Part shown: positions 60,447-64,000 of the stretch, one piece after another
How the letters are laid out: each line of letters starts with the position of its first letter
Position numbering within the stretch: position 1 is the stretch's first letter
Assembly (NCBI GenBank): GCA_051252515.1
Contig: JBPOFS010000004.1
Location: forward strand, 1 to 64,000
DNA: 64,000 bases
Origin: UBA5078 sp051252515
GTDB taxonomy: Bacteria > Pseudomonadota > Gammaproteobacteria > Pseudomonadales > Pseudohongiellaceae
Direction of reading: 5' to 3'
The notes under the pieces: model-generated
Database searches by the model: none
What the model saw: the letters and a program-made list of their open reading frames with translations, nothing else
Told to the model about the DNA's origin: nothing
Program-made: the position numbers and the translations under genes

Positions 60447-60549
60447 GGGGGTGTTCTCTCCTTCATTTTAGCGCTATCGCTGCTGTTCAATCGTAGTATG
60501 ATGTGGCCAGTTTTTACTGCAAAACACCCAATCAATCAGGAGCCCAAAC

Positions 60550-60981
60550 ATGAACGCCTTAGGTAATCTACTCAATACTATTGCCAATAAAATCCAACCG
60601 CTGGCATGGGCTATCCTGCGCATTTTAAGCGCCGCGATGTTCATGACCCATGGCTATGCCAAAATATTAGGCGATAACCCTCAGCCTTTTTTAGGAGGCA
60701 TGGGGTTTTTCGGAGTGGATTTAGGAGTCAATATGCTTTGGGTTGCAGGAATCATTGAGCTTGTCGGTGGCGCCTTGCTTGTCCTTGGCCTTTTCACCCG
60801 CGTTGCCGCCTTCTTTGCAGCAACGCTAATGGCAATGGCCTATCTCACAGCCCATGCGGCCTGGTTCCCCACATTAAACAACGGCGAGTTAGCCGCGATG
60901 TACTTTATTGTGTATTTAGCCATTTTCGCACAAGGCCCAGGCGCCATTAGTCTTGACGCCATGCTGCGCGGCAAACGCTAA
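60550..60981 (+). CDS. DoxX-family membrane protein
   Basis: A 143-residue protein with four predicted helices. The pattern LRILSAAMFMTHGYAKI, GIIELVGGALLVLGLFTRVAAFFAA and NNGELAAMYFIVYLAIFAQGPG is typical of DoxX/YphA-like quinone-linked membrane proteins. An AGGAG ribosome-binding site precedes the ATG. It overlaps nhaC by four bases (convergent). Confidence 0.9.
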   Translation: MNALGNLLNTIANKIQPLAWAILRILSAAMFMTHGYAKILGDNPQPFLGGMGFFGVDLGVNMLWVAGIIELVGGALLVLGLFTRVAAFFAATLMAMAYLTAHAAWFPTLNNGELAAMYFIVYLAIFAQGPGAISLDAMLRGKR

Positions 60982-62465
60982 ACACTCACTTTTACATCTT
61001 CGGTCTTGGCGATCTTTATTTGCGCCCATGCAAAGAACATCGTCATGAACGGGCTAATAAGACAGAACAAAGCCCAAGGGGCGTAGCTCAGTGTTGCGAC
61101 CCCTAGTACACCCGCATGAAACGCTCCGCAAGTATTCCAAGGCACCAGGACCGAAGTCACAGTGCCACAGTCCTCCAATGTGCGACTCAAGTTTTGCGGG
61201 GCTAAGCCTCGATCTTTGTAGGCATTGGTAAACATTCGACCGGGCACAACCACCGATAAGTACTGATCTGAGGCCGATACATTGGTCAGCAAACAAGTGC
61301 CCCCAGTCGCGGCCACTAAGCCACTATTGCTGTGCACACGGCTAATCAACACCCGAGTGATTTTCTGCAAAAACCCCGTCGCTTCCATCACTCCACCAAA
61401 CATCATCGCCGCAATAATTAGCCAAATGGTATTGAGCATGCCAGCCATTCCTCCTGACTGCAGAAGCTCGTCTAACACTACGTTGTCGGTGGGCAGCGCA
61501 ATATCGCCGTACACCGCCTGCATAATGACTTGATAGGAGCTGCCATAGGTTTCGCGTAACTCGATAAGCAATGGGTATTGCAGCACCAATGCCGCCACCG
61601 CCCCTAGTACAGTCCCTACAAATAATGCGGGCAATGCCGGCACACGTTTTACGATAAGGAAAATAACGGTGAAGGGGACAAACAATAATAGTGGCGACAA
61701 ATTAAAGCGTTCAGCCAATACAGCCTGAGTTTCCACTGTTGTGCTGTCTTGCCCACTTGGCGTTCCTAAGTAGAAACCAATAAAGAGATAGAGCACTAAC
61801 GTGATCAAGATCGACGGCACACTAGTCATACTCAAATAACGAATATGGGTAAATAAATCGACACCGGTAACCCCAGAGGCGAGATTGGTGGTGTCAGATA
61901 AGGGAGACATCTTATCGCCGAAATACGCCCCTGAGATAATAGCGCCGGCGACCAAGCCTGGATTGAAGCCTAGGGTATAACCAATACTCATCAAGGCCAC
62001 ACCAATAGTGGCCGAAGTGGACCAAGAGCTACCAATCACTATTGACGCAATAGCCGTTAAAACACAACAACTCACAATGAATATAGAGGGGTTAAATATC
62101 TGTAAGCCGTAGTAGATCATGGTAGGGACAATGCCCCCGATCAACCAAGTCCCGACAAGAGCGCCCACCATAAAAAGAATAAGAATCGCTGGGGTGGCAG
62201 CGCGAATATTCTCTAGCATTTTCTCTTGAATATCGTGCCACGGTACCTTCAGATATAGCCCGATCCCCCCTGCAACCGCTGCCGCAATAATCAAAGCGGT
62301 CTGGTTGGCCCCTGACAGCGAGTCGTCGCCATATAACGCGACATTAAGCCCAAGCAATGCAAACAATACGAACAAAGGGACAAGCGCCAACCACAACGAG
62401 CGATCGGCATGCACTTCATCCTCGCCCTCACTGCGTCCGGTACTTTGAGTCGTGCTCTCCTGCAT
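60978..62465 (-). CDS. nhaC: NhaC-family Na+/H+ antiporter
   Basis: A 495-residue polytopic protein with about twelve helices. Family-typical segments include GSSWSTSATIGVALMSIGYTLGF, GAIISGAYFGDKMSPLSDTTNLASGV and TNVSASDQYLSVVVPGRMF. It exchanges sodium for protons, supporting pH and salt homeostasis, in line with a marine lifestyle. The ATG at 62465 has AGGAGAA seven bases upstream; the longer frame adds eleven residues. Confidence 0.9.
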   Translation of the reverse strand: MQESTTQSTGRSEGEDEVHADRSLWLALVPLFVLFALLGLNVALYGDDSLSGANQTALIIAAAVAGGIGLYLKVPWHDIQEKMLENIRAATPAILILFMVGALVGTWLIGGIVPTMIYYGLQIFNPSIFIVSCCVLTAIASIVIGSSWSTSATIGVALMSIGYTLGFNPGLVAGAIISGAYFGDKMSPLSDTTNLASGVTGVDLFTHIRYLSMTSVPSILITLVLYLFIGFYLGTPSGQDSTTVETQAVLAERFNLSPLLLFVPFTVIFLIVKRVPALPALFVGTVLGAVAALVLQYPLLIELRETYGSSYQVIMQAVYGDIALPTDNVVLDELLQSGGMAGMLNTIWLIIAAMMFGGVMEATGFLQKITRVLISRVHSNSGLVAATGGTCLLTNVSASDQYLSVVVPGRMFTNAYKDRGLAPQNLSRTLEDCGTVTSVLVPWNTCGAFHAGVLGVATLSYAPWALFCLISPFMTMFFAWAQIKIAKTEDVKVSV

Positions 62466-62640
62466 GCCTGTTCTCCTGAATCTTTGACGCAGTGTCATTA
62501 AAAATAGTAGCGATGGATACTAACCCGATACTCGCCACATGAAAACGCCTTAATGCGTCGGAATACAATTGGGAACGCCTAGCACTTTGCGCTATCATTT
62601 CAGGCATTCCAAAATTATCTGGCCAGTAGGAGCTAAACGA

Positions 62641-64000
62641 ATGCGCATGCCATTTCCCTCACGTCGTTTGACCATAGTGTTATTGCTCGCCGCCTTAACT
62701 CCAAGCGGTGTTATCGGTGACACAGTCAGGCAAACGAAAGGCGACTTTGAAGACAAATTCCGACAGTTAGATGAAGCCTTGCCCACTCCTAATGTCTGGC
62801 GCACAGCCGGTGGCCAGCCTGGCCACCAATATTGGCAGCAAAAGGTAGATTACGAGATCAAAGCTGTTCTCGACGAGGATAACCGTCGCCTGAGCGCCCA
62901 AGAGACTGTCACTTACAGCAATAACTCGCCCGACACCCTGAGTTATTTGTGGCTGCAATTAGACCAAAACGTATTCCGCACAGACTCAATGGCTGAGATG
63001 AGCCTCGACTTCGGTGGGGTTGGACGTCGCGGCCCCGCGGTCTCCGCTGGCACCAATGGTTCTCCTGCACGCTTAAGCTTAAGCGAACTACGTCGCCAAC
63101 AGGCCATGGCCGATGTTGCTATGGGCTATGAAATCAACTCTGTTGTCGATGCTCGTGGCAATGCCTTGAACCACACTATTGTGGGCACCTTGCTACGTAT
63201 CGATCTGACTAGCCCTCTTCGAAGTGGTCAAAGTACGCAGTTCAGTATCGACTTTGCCTATAACATCGTCGAAGAAGACGCCGTATCCGCACGCGGAGGG
63301 TATGAGCATTTCCCTGATGACGAACGCGAAGGCGGCAACGACATCTTCTTGATCTCTCAATGGTTCCCTCGCCTAGCCGCCTACACCGACTACGAAGGTT
63401 GGACGAACAAGGAGTTCTTAGGCCGAGGAGAGTTCACATTAGAGTTCGGTGACTACGACGTCGAAATGACCGTGCCCGCCGACCATATCGTCTCCTCCAC
63501 TGGCGCCCTGCAAAACCCAGGACAAGTGCTAACCTCAGAACAACGTCGGCGCCTTAGCGAGGCTGAAGATTCTGAACGCCCTGTCTTTGTAGTGACAGCA
63601 GAGGAAGCATTAGAGAACGAAAAAGAAGGCACCGATGACACCAAAACTTGGCACTTCACGGCGGACAACGTTCGTGACTTTGCTTGGGCGTCATCGCGCA
63701 AATTCATCTGGGATGCCAAAGGCTACCAACAAGGCGGCGAAGTACGCCCCTTCGTCATGGCAATGTCTTTCTATCCAAAAGAAGGCGAACCGCTCTGGTC
63801 GAGCTACTCAACCGAGTCCATCATTCATACGATGGAAGTGTATTCTCGTTTTTCTTTCGACTACCCCTACCCGACTGCGCAGTCAGTCAATGGGCCAGTA
63901 GGCGGTATGGAATATCCGATGATCACCTTCAACGGTCCCCGTACTAATCTACAAGATGATGGCTCACGCACATATTCTCTAGCCACGAAACAGGGTTTGA
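62641..64000 (+). CDS. M1-family metallopeptidase, truncated at the window edge
   Basis: An ORF open to the right edge (453 codons seen). A signal peptide (about residues 1-26, ...TPSGVIG) is followed by an M1-type N-terminal beta domain (QQKVDYEIKAVLDEDNRRLS, LWLQLDQNVF) and the exopeptidase motif GGMEYPMITFNG near residue 422. The zinc motif HExxH and the rest lie beyond the window. TAGGAG nine bases upstream supports the start. Probably a periplasmic aminopeptidase; specificity unknown. Confidence 0.85.
   Translation, partial: MRMPFPSRRLTIVLLLAALTPSGVIGDTVRQTKGDFEDKFRQLDEALPTPNVWRTAGGQPGHQYWQQKVDYEIKAVLDEDNRRLSAQETVTYSNNSPDTLSYLWLQLDQNVFRTDSMAEMSLDFGGVGRRGPAVSAGTNGSPARLSLSELRRQQAMADVAMGYEINSVVDARGNALNHTIVGTLLRIDLTSPLRSGQSTQFSIDFAYNIVEEDAVSARGGYEHFPDDEREGGNDIFLISQWFPRLAAYTDYEGWTNKEFLGRGEFTLEFGDYDVEMTVPADHIVSSTGALQNPGQVLTSEQRRRLSEAEDSERPVFVVTAEEALENEKEGTDDTKTWHFTADNVRDFAWASSRKFIWDAKGYQQGGEVRPFVMAMSFYPKEGEPLWSSYSTESIIHTMEVYSRFSFDYPYPTAQSVNGPVGGMEYPMITFNGPRTNLQDDGSRTYSLATKQGL

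Noticed and set aside
1..64000. CRISPR arrays, insertion sequences and prophage genes
   Set aside because: No spaced short repeats, transposase, integrase or phage structural genes were seen.

Overview
The window reads as one continuous stretch of a gammaproteobacterial chromosome, probably from a free-living, marine-type relative of the pseudomonads, Cellvibrionales or Oceanospirillales. The evidence is gene content and order: alaS-lysC-csrA-tRNA-Ser, rpsP-rimM-trmD-rplS beside ffh, dsbC-hom-thrC-recJ and guaB-guaA. I see no insertion sequence, integrase, phage gene or CRISPR array. Genes are tightly packed, and four convergent pairs overlap at their stop codons.

Layout. 1-361: a 77-bp exact direct repeat flanking a tRNA-derived spacer, then tRNA-Ser(GCU). 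425-5920 (minus): csrA, lysC, alaS and an AI-2E-family membrane protein. 6103-13797 (minus): dsbD, then dsbC-hom-thrC-recJ. 14047-17728 (minus): the ribosome/SRP block ffh, rpsP, rimM, trmD, rplS. 17948-21077: a CcsA-type cytochrome c assembly protein, a phosphopantetheinyl transferase and a membrane diguanylate cyclase. 21204-24097: the phage-shock locus, pspF divergent from pspABC with a sigma-54 promoter; PspC carries two PspC domains. 24146-28105: a DUF2272 protein, a PQQ-type sugar dehydrogenase, a Nudix hydrolase, and a GVG-repeat ('toastrack', DUF4097-like) exported protein that has its own near-perfect sigma-54 promoter. 28091-38925: a NIF3/YqfO-like protein, purL, a lipoprotein, tadA, a LysM/M15-like cell-wall protein, a MocR regulator, DUF2970, a 1-Cys peroxiredoxin and a marR-SIP-DUF1971 operon with palindromic operators on its promoter. 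39002-44173: a Tat-exported sulfite-oxidase-type enzyme fused to cytochrome c, DUF3817, and guaBA.

44214-47484 (minus) is a three-gene envelope operon: a YejM/LtaS-like membrane sulfatase, an InaA/WaaP-like kinase and a methyltransferase. 47569-55980 (minus) is the most interesting region. Ten closely spaced or overlapping genes run in one direction: a thermostable-hemolysin-family (GNAT-like) protein, an acyl-AMP ligase, a haem-oxygenase-like diiron protein, an SDR, a TPR protein, a PmrA/QseB-type response regulator and its histidine kinase, a cupredoxin, an FTR1 iron permease and an outer-membrane-like protein. Immediately upstream lies a perfect match (CTTAAT-N5-CTTAAG) to the PmrA/QseB direct-repeat box. 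This suggests a self-regulated module that joins a small acyl-derived metabolic pathway to iron uptake. I regard it as the best candidate for an undescribed system.

56112-64000: xseA, an M23 peptidase, DUF3307, a membrane-anchored DsbA-like protein, a class I glutamine amidotransferase, DoxX, NhaC, and the start of an M1-family peptidase that runs off the right end.

Functions are read from motifs by eye; no search was run. Start codons were moved from the longest possible ORF where a ribosome-binding site or family length argued for it.
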